Assembly: GCA_016722505.1 (NCBI GenBank) | Contig: JADKJH010000004.1 | Location: 124,001 to 188,000, forward strand | From: Holophagaceae bacterium | GTDB taxonomy: Bacteria; Acidobacteriota; Holophagae; Holophagales; Holophagaceae | Direction: 5' to 3' | DNA: 64,000 bases | Shown: one piece after another, positions 9,741 to 20,460 of the stretch | How the letters are laid out: each line of letters starts with the position of its first letter | Numbering within the stretch: position 1 is the first letter of the stretch | Notes under the pieces: generated by a model | The model's database searches: none | The model's input: the letters and a program-made list of their open reading frames with translations, nothing else | Told to the model about the DNA's origin: nothing | Made by a program: the position numbers and the translations under genes

Positions 9741-9770
9741 AAATACTCCTGAGTGAAGGGGATGGATGAT

Positions 9771-11999
9771 TTAGGGGATGATTTCGGCCGTGTAGTTGCA
9801 GGTCCAGTGCCTGCCCCCATCCACCCGTGCATTCCCGCTCGAGGATCCGGAGTTGACGGAGTTCCAAAGCAGATTCACTGCCGGCCATAGGTCCCAGGAT
9901 GAGCTCCAACCAGCCACGGAGGTCAGGTCGGGCGTGTCCACCGGGAAGGTTCCACCGCCGCTGATCCAACCGGGACTCATGAGGACCTGCCACCCGCGGG
10001 ACGAGCTGCTGCCTTGAACCTGGACCACGTTGAAGATGAAGGACGTGGAGTAAGGAGCCGCGAAATTCGAGGTGAAGCGCAATCGGGGATGGGGTGACGA
10101 CTGGGAAAGAATGACCGTCGGCGGAGTGGCTGCAGCTTGGAAATTGAGGGTCACATCTTGAGGTGTGGCCATCCAGTACTGGCTCAGAAGCATGGGCGAC
10201 GTGCCATGGCTGGTTGCGTAGTCCGGTGGCATGGCTGTGGCAGTGATGCTTTGAAGATCCCCGGACCTCAGCTTGGAAGCAGGAACCACCGCGATGGGGG
10301 GAAGACTGCCCCCGCCAAAGGAGAAGCTGGTGCCCACCACTCCGACATCCAGACCGGGATTCCAGAGGTGGCAGATTCCAGTGATCACCTGGCCGCTGGG
10401 AGCGAGACCCGAGAGGGTGACCGCCGCCGAGCCTGGAACGAAAGCTTCGGCCCCGCCAAAATCCAGGTCTCCGCCGACCGAGGGATTTGAGCCCGAGAGT
10501 GTGATATCCCGCCGCAGGATGCATTTCAAGGTGGCGCCTCCGGGAATGGACTCTGCGGCGAACAGGTCCCCCAATGGTTTCTTCATCACGGCCGGCGCGG
10601 TCCACGAGCTGTGGCCGCCTGCGGGGGCGGTGAAATTCGAAGTCCCGGCGATGCCCACATCGATCGCCACGAGGTGGCCCTCTCCAGCGGTGTAGGTTCC
10701 GCTCACTGGCTGGAAATTGGGGCAGGGGTCCTGCATTTGCAAGGCCAGCTCGGCTGTGGAGCCCATGAGCACCATTGTGAAGATCTCGTCCGGTCTCACC
10801 TGGTCCCGCAGGGTGATGGCCACTGCGCCCCGCCCCGAGGCCAGGGAGAAGGAATAGGCGCCACTGTTGCCCGCGACCGCGGTCCAGGGCCCTGAGCCGT
10901 CCTGGAAGGCGAAGAGGATGACATCGTTCTGCTGGAGGCAAGGGATCATGGTGATCTGGGTGCCTCCCGAGGGCTGCGTGACCACCAGGCTGACGGTGGT
11001 GGAGGCATTGGGGGCGCCCGACGCGGTGCCGTTGATGATGATGGGATAAGTGCCTGCGGTTACGGAGGAGCCCACCGTGAACGTGGCGCTGCTGCTGGTG
11101 GTGGCCGAGGAGGGGCTGAAGGCCACGGTGACGCCCGCAGGCTGGCCCGAAGCGCTCAAGGTTACGGTTCCGGAGAAACCGCCGGCCGGGACGATGCCGA
11201 TGGTGGAAGTTCCCGCAGAACCCTTGGCCACGGTCACCGTGGAGGGTGTGGCGGTGAGGGCGAAGGAGGGCTGAGCTATGGCAGTCACGGTGAGGCTGCC
11301 CGAAACGCTCGCGTTGGGGGCCCCGCTTGCGGTGCCCTGCACGGAGAAGGAATAGACGCCCGGAGCGACGCTGTTGTTTACCGAGAGTTGAAGGCCGGAA
11401 GAGACGGCGGAACTTGCAGGTGTGAAGCTACCGGTCACACCTGCTGGAGCGCCTTGCAGGCTGAAAGCGACCACGCCGCTGAAACCACCACTGACTGTTA
11501 CTGCCACCATGGTGTTGCCTGTGGATCCCTTCGGAATCGTTAGGGAAGAGGGGACCAGATCCAGAGAGAATGAGGGCGTAGGACCGGGGATCACCAGCGT
11601 GCCTTGCACTGTGGCGTCGTTCACACCGGTGGATTTCCCTATGAGCGTGAATGGGTAGCTGCCGGACTGGGCGGTGGCGTCCACAGCCAACTGCAAGTTG
11701 TACGTCATGGCGGTGGCGGCGGGTCCGATGGTGGGTGTCACACCAGCCGGAAGCCCTGAGTGGAACCAGGAAATAGAGGCATTGAAGCCCCCTTGGGGTG
11801 TCACGGTCACGAGCATCGTGCCGGAAGCGCCCTTCTGGACATTGAGGCTTGAAGGATTCAGGGAGAGCGAAAAGCTGGGCGTTCCGCCTGCATTCCCCCC
11901 CGGCGAGCCGTCGCCCCCGCCACCACATCCAGTCAGGATCGCCATTACAAAGGCGAACAGCGAAGCGAGGATCGTGCGAAGCAGGTTCGTCTGGCGCAT
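9771..11999 (-). CDS. Large Ig-like repeat lipoprotein, function unknown
   Basis: 742 residues. The signal peptide ends in a lipobox, LTGC followed by four glycines, so it should be a lipoprotein. Three homologous modules of about 90 residues follow, each beginning PSFSL or PSFAL and containing a KG-T---V-GGF-G motif and a later PAGVT motif. This is the Ig-like fold common in Acidobacteriota surface proteins. The C-terminal half (about 350-742) is unlike the repeats and was not recognised; it contains several WT/W-rich segments typical of beta structure. Its start lies 114 bp from the divergent mocR-like gene, which might regulate it. No catalytic motif is visible. Confidence 0.85.
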   Translation of the reverse strand: MRQTNLLRTILASLFAFVMAILTGCGGGGDGSPGGNAGGTPSFSLSLNPSSLNVQKGASGTMLVTVTPQGGFNASISWFHSGLPAGVTPTIGPAATAMTYNLQLAVDATAQSGSYPFTLIGKSTGVNDATVQGTLVIPGPTPSFSLDLVPSSLTIPKGSTGNTMVAVTVSGGFSGVVAFSLQGAPAGVTGSFTPASSAVSSGLQLSVNNSVAPGVYSFSVQGTASGAPNASVSGSLTVTAIAQPSFALTATPSTVTVAKGSAGTSTIGIVPAGGFSGTVTLSASGQPAGVTVAFSPSSATTSSSATFTVGSSVTAGTYPIIINGTASGAPNASTTVSLVVTQPSGGTQITMIPCLQQNDVILFAFQDGSGPWTAVAGNSGAYSFSLASGRGAVAITLRDQVRPDEIFTMVLMGSTAELALQMQDPCPNFQPVSGTYTAGEGHLVAIDVGIAGTSNFTAPAGGHSSWTAPAVMKKPLGDLFAAESIPGGATLKCILRRDITLSGSNPSVGGDLDFGGAEAFVPGSAAVTLSGLAPSGQVITGICHLWNPGLDVGVVGTSFSFGGGSLPPIAVVPASKLRSGDLQSITATAMPPDYATSHGTSPMLLSQYWMATPQDVTLNFQAAATPPTVILSQSSPHPRLRFTSNFAAPYSTSFIFNVVQVQGSSSSRGWQVLMSPGWISGGGTFPVDTPDLTSVAGWSSSWDLWPAVNLLWNSVNSGSSSGNARVDGGRHWTCNYTAEIIP

Positions 12000-12113
12000 G
12001 GAGGACTCCTTGGAGGATTGGCTAGAATCTAAGCCAACCCCTGGCTAGCCAACAGGTACAGATCCCACCTTTCCTCTTGTGCCAGCCCGGCCTACCATCC
12101 AGACCACCTGCCT

Positions 12114-13583
12114 ATGCGCGCCCAGGACCTCCACCTCCAACTTGATCCCGACAGTCCCGCCCCCCTGTACCTTCAGGTGGCCGGCTGCCTGGAAGACGCC
12201 ATCCGACACGGTCGTATCCTTCCTGGCGTCGCTCTTCCCAGTGTCCGGGAGCTGGCCAAACGTCTCGGTGTCCACCGGAACACGGTGCTGGCGGCCCTCT
12301 CAGAACTCCAAGCGCAAGGATGGGTGGATACACGGGAACGGGCGGGAGTCTTCGTGAAGGGACAACGGCCGCTCCCTGAAGGGAAGATGCTGGAAGGCGG
12401 GCCTCCCACCGCGCCGGGTTTTGATCTTCCCTCCCGCTTCCTGCCCATGACCGACCCCCTCCCCCAGGAGATGGATCTTTCCGAACCACGGGCGGACGTG
12501 CGCCTGGCCCCCACCGAGGCCATGGCCAGAGCCTACCCCAGGGCCATGCGCCGCAAGGGTCCTGAACTGCTGGGGGTGGAGGAGTACAAAGGGCAACGGC
12601 GCCTCCGTGACGCCCTGGCTGCGCACCTTTCGGAGCAGCGTGGCTTGCGGGTGGATCCCGAGCGGATCCTCGTTACCCGGGGAACGGGCATGGCCTTGAA
12701 TTTGGTGGCCCAGGCGCTGGTGGGCCCCGGGGGGGCGGATGCGGCCATGGAGGATCCCGGAGATCCGGTGGTGCGAGGTCTTCTGAAAGGCTTTCCAGGG
12801 TTGCGTCTTCACGCCCTTCCCGTGGACCACGGAGGCCTGAGGATGGACTCCCTCCAGGCCCTTCTGGATCGGGTGCCTTTGAAGTTCCTGGTGCTTTCCC
12901 CGCAGTGCCAGCTGCCCACCGGGGTTGCGCTCACAGGGCCCCGCCGAGCGAAGCTGCTGGAATTGGCCCAGACCCATCGTGTCGCCCTCATCGAATTGGA
13001 CCCGGAATACGATCACCACTTCGGATCTGGACTTCCCCCGCGCCCTCTGGCGGCGGAGGATTCTTCCGGCCAAGTGATCTACATCGGCAGCCTTTCAAGA
13101 GTCCTTGCGCCGGGGCTCCACGCTGGCTACCTCGCTGCTGCAGGGTTGTTGGTGGATCGCCTCGCAAAGATCCAGCAGCGCATGGACTGGCAAGGGGACC
13201 GGGTCCTGGAATGGGCTCTGTCCGAACTCTTTTTGGACGGAGATTTCAATCGGCAATTGAGGAAGCTCCAAAAGACTGGTTTGGAGAGGCGCGACGCGCT
13301 GGTGAATGCCCTTGGAGAGTTCTGCGGAGAGGCCCTTTCTGTCCACCCTTCGGAGGTGGGGATGGGCCTTTGGGTGGAGGGGAAGGGTCACCTGGAAGAT
13401 CCTGCGCAGTTCGAGGCCTGGATCCGGATCTGCCGGGAAGGGGGCCTGAAGCTGCGTCAGGGTTCCTCTTTTGACCACGAGGGCCGTCCGAAGGCTGCCA
13501 CTCGGATCGCTTTCGCTGCTTTTGAGCCGGAAGAACTCCGGCATGCCGCCATGCGGATGGGTCAGGCTATGGCCCGGAGCTAA
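12114..13583 (+). CDS. MocR/GntR-family regulator with aminotransferase-like domain lacking the PLP lysine
   Basis: 489 residues. GntR winged HTH at about 10-80 (PLYLQVAGCLEDAI, LPSVRELAKRLGVHRNTV), then a linker and a fold-type I aminotransferase domain. In the family this domain binds PLP through a lysine in a GTFSK motif; here the segment reads YIGSLSRVLAPGLHAGYL, so position 329 (bases 13098-13100) is arginine. The preceding Asp-Tyr motif is also altered (LDPEYD). The domain may sense a ligand without forming a Schiff base. Divergent from the Ig-like lipoprotein gene. The frame is otherwise intact, so the change is not a frameshift artefact. Confidence 0.88.
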   Translation: MRAQDLHLQLDPDSPAPLYLQVAGCLEDAIRHGRILPGVALPSVRELAKRLGVHRNTVLAALSELQAQGWVDTRERAGVFVKGQRPLPEGKMLEGGPPTAPGFDLPSRFLPMTDPLPQEMDLSEPRADVRLAPTEAMARAYPRAMRRKGPELLGVEEYKGQRRLRDALAAHLSEQRGLRVDPERILVTRGTGMALNLVAQALVGPGGADAAMEDPGDPVVRGLLKGFPGLRLHALPVDHGGLRMDSLQALLDRVPLKFLVLSPQCQLPTGVALTGPRRAKLLELAQTHRVALIELDPEYDHHFGSGLPPRPLAAEDSSGQVIYIGSLSRVLAPGLHAGYLAAAGLLVDRLAKIQQRMDWQGDRVLEWALSELFLDGDFNRQLRKLQKTGLERRDALVNALGEFCGEALSVHPSEVGMGLWVEGKGHLEDPAQFEAWIRICREGGLKLRQGSSFDHEGRPKAATRIAFAAFEPEELRHAAMRMGQAMARS

Positions 13584-13626
13584 TACCCGTTCCTTCTTGA
13601 GACTCTTTGGACCTGTTCGGAGTAAT

Positions 13627-16443
13627 TCAGCGCGTTTTTTTGTTCCGCCGGGACCATTGGCCTTTCAATGCCCGAGCATCGGCAAGCTGTTTCTTCACCA
13701 GGTTGTCATTGGGGGTCTTCGCCAAAACTGTTCCCGCCAAACCTTCCTGCAGACCCAGAACCCAGGTGGGGTCCTCCCCGTGATGAAAGCGTGACTTGGC
13801 CCATTGTTCCACGCTGTCCATGGCCATGGATGAAAGCAGGACAGAGAACTGTGGAAAACGGGTGATGTTCTCCTCCCAAGTGTCCCAGACCAATTGAAAA
13901 GCTGCCTCCGTTGGCTGCCCTGTGGTTTCCAGTTCTTGCGCACGCTTGAGTAAAAGGCCTGCCCGGAGCTGGGCCGCGTAAACGGTCTCTCCTCCCAGGC
14001 CTCGGGCGCGGTCCAGCCACTCGATTCCCAGCCCGACCCAGGGTTCCACCTTCTTGTCTTTGATCAGACCTATCTCGGCCAATGCCGAGACGATGTACAC
14101 ACCATTGACGGCCATTTCAGGGAGATCGGGATTCTGTTGCTGAAGACCTCTGGAAATTTGAAGACCTTCTTCCGCCAGTCGCTTCGCTTCCTCCCAACGC
14201 TCCGCGCGAATCAGGTTCATGACCACGGGATAACAGACCAATACCAGATTCTTCCGGGGGCGGAGGCCTTGGGGATCCAGGCGCACGGCCTCACGCATCA
14301 GATCGAGGGTCCGCCGCTCATCGGCGGCTGAGTCCCCTTTCCGCTCATTCACCACAGAGGCGACATAGGACGCCGCTCCGAGGGGCATGAACGACTCCGA
14401 GGTGGGGCCTTGAAGGGTGTCCATCTGCCGGGTTGTCTCGTTTACCGCTTCAAAGTCTGTGGCGCTGAGTGACTCTCCAGCCGCAAAGCGCGTCATGAGG
14501 CTAGAGGCTCTGGCCCACCCAAGGCCTTTCCAGAGCTGTGGATCGCTGCGGGCGGATTCCAAGGCCGTGAGGAAGGTTTTCTGGGCCTCCCTGGATGCCG
14601 CCAGGCTTGGCTTTGCATTTCCCTTGCCGTCCTCGTCCCACTGGATTTCGAACCAGGCTTCCCCCAGGAGTTTCAGCGCGGCGGGGTCCCCTTTCCGCTC
14701 TGCCTCCGCGCGTCGCGCGGCAGCCACTGCATCCTGCCATCGCCCGTCCAGGTACGCGATCTGGCAAAGCAACATGGCTTGCGCATAGGGACTTTGCGCG
14801 GGCCGCGAAGCGAGCACAGCCTTGGCCGGTTCCAACAATTCTTGGCGAGCCTGGGCCAGGGCTTTTTTCTTTCGTTCCGGATCTTGGATGATGTCCGCGC
14901 GTTTCCTGGCCTCATGCCAGAGCTGCCCAAGCGTGTCCCCATAGATCAAGGCCGCGTCAGGACTGCGGAATCCGCCGTCCCAAGCGCGCTGAAGCAGAGG
15001 CTTGGCTTGGGCGGGTTCTGATAGGAGCCAATGCCCAACCCCCACTGCATAGGCCCCTGCGGGTTCATGGATGTTGGATTGGAGGCTGGCCATCTGGTTC
15101 CGGATGCGTGCAAAGGCGGGATGCAGATCGTGGATTGGGAGCAGATACTCCATTTTTAATGAGGTTTCCATGGCCTTGGCCTCAGCCCCCAATTGGGATG
15201 CCGCGAGGGCCTGGCGGGAGGAACGCCAAAGGGTGTATCCCCCGAAGGCAAGGCCCAGAGCCGTAACCAGGCTGGCGGCCAACGCCATGCGGGAGGCGAG
15301 GGGATTGCGCTGGCGCCAGCGGATCAAACGCTCAAGGAGGGAGGATGGCGCGGCCTGCACGGCTTCTCCATCGAGGTAACGCTGCAAGTCTTCCGCGAAG
15401 GCAAGGGCTGTGGAGTAACGATCCTTGGGGTCCGTGGACATGGCCTTGGCCACGATGCGGGAGAGGTCTTTGGGGATGGTGGGCACCTGGATTTCTAGGG
15501 GCGTCACCGGCCGGAGCCGGATGGCCTCCAGCAACTTGCCGGACTCCCTCTCCGCATAGGGAAGGGCGCGGGCCAGCAGGGTATAAAGGGTCGCGCCCAG
15601 ACCATACACATCCGCCCGGCGGTCCAGGGGTGGACAGTATGGATCCAGTTGTTCCGGTGCGGCAAAGGGCGCGGTCCCAGACGGCATCCGCCCTCCCCGC
15701 TCGCGAAGAGCCACCAGGCCGAAATCCGTCACCAGGGGATGCACCTGGCCCTGGTCGTGAACCTCAAGAAGGATGTTCGATGGCTTGACATCCAGGTGGA
15801 CCAGTCCCGTCCGATGGGCCGCGTGCAGGGCCTCCGCCACATCCCGGATGGCTTCCACCGCCGCATCCTGGACCATTGGAAAGTCCGCCAGGGTGCGTCC
15901 CGCCACCAACTGCAGCGCAATGAAGGGACGGCCTTGGTTCTCTCCGACTTCATACACTTTGCAGATGTTCGGATGCTCTACCCGGGCCTGGGCGCGGGCC
16001 TCCTCCAGGTGCAGCTCCGCGTCGCCGGCCTTGAGCAGCTTGAGCGCCACCCAGCGCTGGAGGCGGTCGTCGAAAGCCCGGAATACGCGCCCATGGCCGC
16101 CGGTGCCGATCAGAGCCAGATCGTGGTAGGGACCGATATCGCCAGGCAGGGGATCCAGATCCGGTACAGGGCCCGGAGCCATGGTCCAGGATTCCGGGCA
16201 AGCCGGGAGCCCTTCGGGGTCCTGCTGGACCGCCCGCCAGAGCAGGCGGTCCAGGTCCTCGGTGCGGAGCAGGCCCCTGTCGAGCAGGCCCTGAAGCGCG
16301 CCGCCCCAGGGTGCTCCGGGAGTAGGTGCATCGGTTTGATCAGGGTCTGGGTGGGTCGGAAGCATCCCTTCGGCCAAAGCCAAGGCAAGGATCCGGCGTT
16401 CCAGTTCCTTCCGGTGCATGGGTTGGTTGGATTCCTCGTTCAT
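13627..16443 (-). CDS. Membrane Ser/Thr protein kinase with TPR-like C-terminus
   Basis: 938 residues. A PknB-type kinase domain at about 100-360: glycine loop LIGTGGHGRV (111-120), K135 in VALKLL, catalytic HLDVKPSN (D218, K220), DFG at 240-242 and APE at 262-264. All catalytic residues are present, so it should be active. HRD is HLD, which removes the arginine and suggests no activation-loop phosphorylation control. One membrane segment lies at about 386-405. The rest is helical with repeated alanine-rich pairs typical of TPR/SEL1 arrays and would face the periplasm. Convergent with the mocR-like gene. Confidence 0.9.
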   Translation of the reverse strand: MNEESNQPMHRKELERRILALALAEGMLPTHPDPDQTDAPTPGAPWGGALQGLLDRGLLRTEDLDRLLWRAVQQDPEGLPACPESWTMAPGPVPDLDPLPGDIGPYHDLALIGTGGHGRVFRAFDDRLQRWVALKLLKAGDAELHLEEARAQARVEHPNICKVYEVGENQGRPFIALQLVAGRTLADFPMVQDAAVEAIRDVAEALHAAHRTGLVHLDVKPSNILLEVHDQGQVHPLVTDFGLVALRERGGRMPSGTAPFAAPEQLDPYCPPLDRRADVYGLGATLYTLLARALPYAERESGKLLEAIRLRPVTPLEIQVPTIPKDLSRIVAKAMSTDPKDRYSTALAFAEDLQRYLDGEAVQAAPSSLLERLIRWRQRNPLASRMALAASLVTALGLAFGGYTLWRSSRQALAASQLGAEAKAMETSLKMEYLLPIHDLHPAFARIRNQMASLQSNIHEPAGAYAVGVGHWLLSEPAQAKPLLQRAWDGGFRSPDAALIYGDTLGQLWHEARKRADIIQDPERKKKALAQARQELLEPAKAVLASRPAQSPYAQAMLLCQIAYLDGRWQDAVAAARRAEAERKGDPAALKLLGEAWFEIQWDEDGKGNAKPSLAASREAQKTFLTALESARSDPQLWKGLGWARASSLMTRFAAGESLSATDFEAVNETTRQMDTLQGPTSESFMPLGAASYVASVVNERKGDSAADERRTLDLMREAVRLDPQGLRPRKNLVLVCYPVVMNLIRAERWEEAKRLAEEGLQISRGLQQQNPDLPEMAVNGVYIVSALAEIGLIKDKKVEPWVGLGIEWLDRARGLGGETVYAAQLRAGLLLKRAQELETTGQPTEAAFQLVWDTWEENITRFPQFSVLLSSMAMDSVEQWAKSRFHHGEDPTWVLGLQEGLAGTVLAKTPNDNLVKKQLADARALKGQWSRRNKKTR

Positions 16444-16617
16444 TTATCTTCTGATCTTGCACTTTTCTGGTTGGAATTCATACATCTGACGGTGCGGCCG
16501 GGAGGGTCGAAACGGTGGTCATTTCGATGAATCCGATGAGAAGGGGAGTAGTGGGAATGATTCCGGTCCACTGTTCGTCTAGCCTTCATACTGAGGGCTG
16601 CCAATTCTTGAATTCCC

Positions 16618-17163
16618 ATGCATTCGCCGCATCCATGCGAGGACCCCGTGCTTGAACATCTGCGCGACCTGTTGAACCACATGGCCTGGGCGGATGGCCA
16701 GTTTTTCCATGCCTGGTCCACGGGGTCTAAAGATGACGAGGAATTACGGGAACGCTGGTCCCATGTGGTGGGCACCGCGACCTTTTTTACTGAGATCATC
16801 CGGGGGGAACATGACCTGCCTTGGGATAAGATTCGGTCCGGCGAGGTCAGCCCTCCTTGGCTGGACCAACCGTTGAAAAGCTACGACGAGCTGAAGGCCC
16901 GCACCCAGGCCAATCATGCAAAACTGGCTGCGACTTTGGCTACCTGGGACGGCGCCGCGCTCAAGCAAAGAGTCCGCATCCCCTGGTTTCCTGAACCTCC
17001 ATGTGTCCTCAGTGTCGCTGAAGCCGTCACCCAGGCGGTGCTGCATACCCAGCACCACCGGGGGCAGTGCATGACGCGGCTCAAGGACAAGGGCGGAAAG
17101 AATTCGGATGTGGATTACATCATCTGGCTTTGGAAGGGGCGCCCCCCAGCTCGGTGGGCCTGA
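16618..17163 (+). CDS. DinB-family protein
   Basis: 181 residues, four-helix DinB fold. The N-terminal HMAWADGQFFHAW helix and the late HTQHHRGQCM motif carry the expected metal histidines; a third may be in the middle segment. The closing DYIIWLWKGRPP resembles the VVWQRAGRP end of the DinB protein at 7278, so the two are distant paralogs. Divergent from the kinase across 174 bp in which I see no clear operator. Substrate unknown. Confidence 0.8.
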   Translation: MHSPHPCEDPVLEHLRDLLNHMAWADGQFFHAWSTGSKDDEELRERWSHVVGTATFFTEIIRGEHDLPWDKIRSGEVSPPWLDQPLKSYDELKARTQANHAKLAATLATWDGAALKQRVRIPWFPEPPCVLSVAEAVTQAVLHTQHHRGQCMTRLKDKGGKNSDVDYIIWLWKGRPPARWA

Positions 17164-17223
17164 TCCAGCGAATCCAGGAATTAGGCCCTTCTCATAGGCG
17201 GCGCCGTGGATATCCTGGGTTCC

Positions 17224-18363
17224 ATGCGCCCCCTCATCGTGATTCTCCTGGCCGCGGCTGCGCCGCTTTCCGCCCAATTCTGGGCCCGGCTTGCCAATCC
17301 ATCGGTTGACGTAGCGATCCTCCATCCTCCGGAACTGGGCCTCAAGATTTCCAGGGTGGCCATGGCGCCATCGCGCTCTCCGGCATCCTTCGAGTTGGCC
17401 GATGCGCTCTCCGCGGACCTGCTCCATCACGGTGATCTGGAGGTGGTGGCCAAGGGCGATGTGGATTTACTGGACCGGGCCCAGGATATGGCTGCGCGGG
17501 GTACGGTGGATCCCGCATTGGTGGCCCAATTGGGCCGGGCGCTGGGACATGTGGTGCTGCTCACGGTCCAGGTGAGCCGGGCTGAAATGAATCGCCAGGA
17601 CAGCTCCAAGGACATCAAGGACAAGGCGGGCAAGGTCACCGGCGCCACGCGCACCCTCACCACGACGCTGGACTTCGAGGCCACGCTCCAGATGGTGGAC
17701 GGGTCCACTGGGAAGTTGTTGGGTTCGATGCAGATTCGTGAAAACCCTTCTGCCAGCACCAGCTCGGACAAGGGCCGACCCACGCCACCAGATGAACGCG
17801 GGCTCCGTCGGAAGGTCTACGACGTAGCCCGCGAGCGGGTGCTAAGGCTCTTGCTTCCATGGACTGAAACGACCAAACAAATCTTCTTCGATGACAAGGC
17901 CTACCGCATGGATCAGGCTGCCGCGCTCATGAAAGCGGATGATCTCCAGGGCGCTCAAAAGCTCGCAGAGTCCGGCGCGGCCGAGGCCGAAGCTGATGCC
18001 AATGGCGAAGCCAAGCTGCGGGCCAGGGCCGTCTATAACCTCGGCATCGTTTCCTTCTCACGAAGGGATCCGGCCGCAGCGCTTCCCAAATTCCGCCGCG
18101 CCCTGGAAATCCTGCCAGACGCGGGGATTTTCAAGGACGCCCTGAAAGACGCTCAGCGTGCTGTGGAAGTCCGGTCGGCCTATGACCGGTACCAACGGAG
18201 CGCTGACCTTACTGTGCGCGCAACGCCCCGTCCTCAGCCTTCCACCGACAAAACCCGCACGCCTGAAGAAAGGTTGGAGGATCTAGACCGCTTGTGGAAG
18301 AAGGGTCTGCTCAGCGAGGAAGAGTACCGGGCCAAGCGTGCGGAGATTTTGAAGTCGCTTTGA
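17224..18363 (+). CDS. Secreted protein with CsgG-like and SHOCT regions
   Basis: 379 residues from ATG 17224, which begins a clean signal peptide (MRPLIVILLAAAAPLSA); a GTG at 17206 in frame would add six residues before it. Residues about 30-190 look like the periplasmic CsgG/curli-assembly or TolB-N type fold, with predicted beta strands such as GHVVLLTVQVS. Next come two TPR-like helical repeats (about 225-310; RAVYNLGIVSFSRRDPAAALPKF). The last 32 residues are a SHOCT motif (LEDLDRLWKKGLLSEEEY). It may act as a periplasmic sensor or assembly factor. Starts 61 bp after the DinB gene. Confidence 0.7.
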   Translation: MRPLIVILLAAAAPLSAQFWARLANPSVDVAILHPPELGLKISRVAMAPSRSPASFELADALSADLLHHGDLEVVAKGDVDLLDRAQDMAARGTVDPALVAQLGRALGHVVLLTVQVSRAEMNRQDSSKDIKDKAGKVTGATRTLTTTLDFEATLQMVDGSTGKLLGSMQIRENPSASTSSDKGRPTPPDERGLRRKVYDVARERVLRLLLPWTETTKQIFFDDKAYRMDQAAALMKADDLQGAQKLAESGAAEAEADANGEAKLRARAVYNLGIVSFSRRDPAAALPKFRRALEILPDAGIFKDALKDAQRAVEVRSAYDRYQRSADLTVRATPRPQPSTDKTRTPEERLEDLDRLWKKGLLSEEEYRAKRAEILKSL

Positions 18364-18502
18364 AGCCAGACTCCATCGGATTTCGCGCAGGCCGACCCAA
18401 ATGATCGTATTTCCGCGGCAAAGAGTATTCGCCGTGGGTGTACTAGCCTGCCCCAGATACACTTCTGGGTTGGGCCAGTCATACCAAGTTAGGGAGATTC
18501 TC

Positions 18503-20460
18503 TTGAGAGCTGGTTTCTTATCCTTTTTCGTGGGCTTGGCAATTCATGCCGGAACTTGGGCGCCCATCACTCCGGAAATCTGGGCCATGAAAGAAGATCC
18601 CGAACATGGCGTGAAGGGGGCTGTCATCCTGGAACGCCACATGACCTTCAATGGCCGTGCGATTATTCACGTCTTTCGAGCACGCGTGCTCTCAGATTCC
18701 GGGCGGGAGGCCGCGGAACTGATGGAATTCAGCCCGGAAACCACAAGTATAGAAGGCCGAACTGTCCATCGGGATGGATCCGTGGTGCTTTTTGACAAAC
18801 TGAAAGACTTCACTTCCAAGATCCTCCCCAACTCAGAAAAATCGGGACCTCGGCAGGTGATCATCCCACCAGGGGTGACCTCGGACTGCGTGGTGGAACT
18901 GCGCTGGGTGGAGATGGCAGGAGGAGGCGAGGACCGTGAGCTTCCCTGGAGCATGGGCTACTCTGCGCAGTGGTGGCTGGGCAGCCCCTTCAAGGTCATC
19001 GAAGAGGTCGTGGAATTTCAGCCAGGCTACCACTGGAGTGCCGTGGTGATCCCTGGACGTGGGAACAAACCTGAGATCACAAACAATGGGCGAGGACGGA
19101 AGTATGTATTTCGGAATTTGCCTGGTCGAGAGTCGCCGCCCTATGCGTTGATGTCCTTGGCGGGTAGGCCGATTGTTTTGGCTTGGCACCAACCGCGCCC
19201 TCTGGTGGGCCCAGATCGCGGAGAAGTGCAGCAGTACTGGGAAATCGCAACCAGGGAATTTTGGAAGCCGCATTTCAAAAATAGACTCCAGACCGGCAAA
19301 GCCTTCAAATCTTTAGCGGAGGAACTCATCCAGGACCTTCCCGCCGGGGGCCCCGAGGCTGCCGAACTACTGCTCAGGCGGCTGGACCGGCGAATCAAAA
19401 ATGTTGACTCTCCCACCTCGGAAGAAAAAAGCACCCTGGACTTGAAAGCTATTCAATCCGATAGCTACGATCAAACCCACGACTTGGAAATGATTGTGAA
19501 GCGGGGAGCAGCCACAGGGCAGGAGATGGGATTCCTGTACCTCGCCCTTTTGGAAAAGGCGGGCATCCATCCCTGGTTGGGTCTGCTGAAGAATCGAAAT
19601 GTCAGCCTATTCCACTTCGATGTTCTGGACGTGTACCAAGTCCAACACCTCCTTGTCGGGGTTCAATCGAAGGATGGGAGGGTATTGTGGCTCGACCCCT
19701 CACTGCGTTTCGCTGCGCCAGGCCTTGTGAATCCGGCTTACCAAGGCTGGGAAACCTTGGTGGTGGATACCGCGACCTGGAAGCCCACCAAGGCCATGAT
19801 TCCATACCAGCCTGCTGCCTTTAACATTTCCCAGTACACGTTTCAAATGTCGTTCGAGAAAGAGCTGGAGCGGTTCAAGGTTGGAGCCAAGTTTACCGGG
19901 TACCCAGAATTCCTAGAACGACGACGATTCATGACTCGCGCCCTCGACGACCAGGCGCGGCAGCTCAAGAAACTTTTGAGAAGGGTGTCCCAGATTGCTC
20001 CATCACTTCCACCCAGGTTCGGGAGGCCATGAACCCCGACGCCAACATCGAATGGGAGGCGGAAGGACTTCTCGATAGACCCACCTCCTCGACGTTCCAG
20101 TTCGATCCATTCCCTGGAATGCAGAGAGCCCTTTACCTTCCCAGCGCTTGGCCCGAAAAGCGGACCGAACCCATCGTCCTGACCATCCTTGGGATTCAGT
20201 TGGGCACTTGCGAGTTCACTCTGCCGAAAGGATTCGTTCTGGGTCAAAAGACTCCGCTGATCCGCCAGAACAGTTTTGGGAAGGTTGCCTTCACAGTCTC
20301 CACAACGGCTAAGGGTGAAGAAACACTGGTGAAGGTTGTCATCCGTGTGGATGTCCTGAGGGGTTTCGCGCCTGCGGAGGCCTATGACGAGTTCAGGACT
20401 TTCATGGGATGGGTGGACGAGGCCTACCACAGCAAAGTGACCTTGGAGAAGAACTCTTGA
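18503..20460 (+). pseudogene. DUF3857/transglutaminase-like secreted protein, one frameshift, catalytic Cys absent
   Basis: The TTG at 18503 follows AGGGAG and opens a signal peptide. The product has an N-terminal DUF3857 beta domain (about 50-250) and a transglutaminase-like domain. The first frame ends at 20032, but the second frame from about 19975 continues as FEKGVPDCSITSTQVREAM to the stop at 20460. One surplus A in the AAGAAAC stretch near 19970 explains this. In the transglutaminase domain the usual GDCKD loop reads GAATGQ, so the nucleophile is missing even after repair. It is therefore probably non-catalytic. The stop overlaps the TTG start of the next gene. Confidence 0.75.

Noticed and set aside
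9709..10941. 410-codon frame in the same strand as the Ig-like lipoprotein
   Set aside because: Alternative frame inside a gene with signal peptide and clear repeats; Arg/Gly/His-rich composition is typical of an off-frame.
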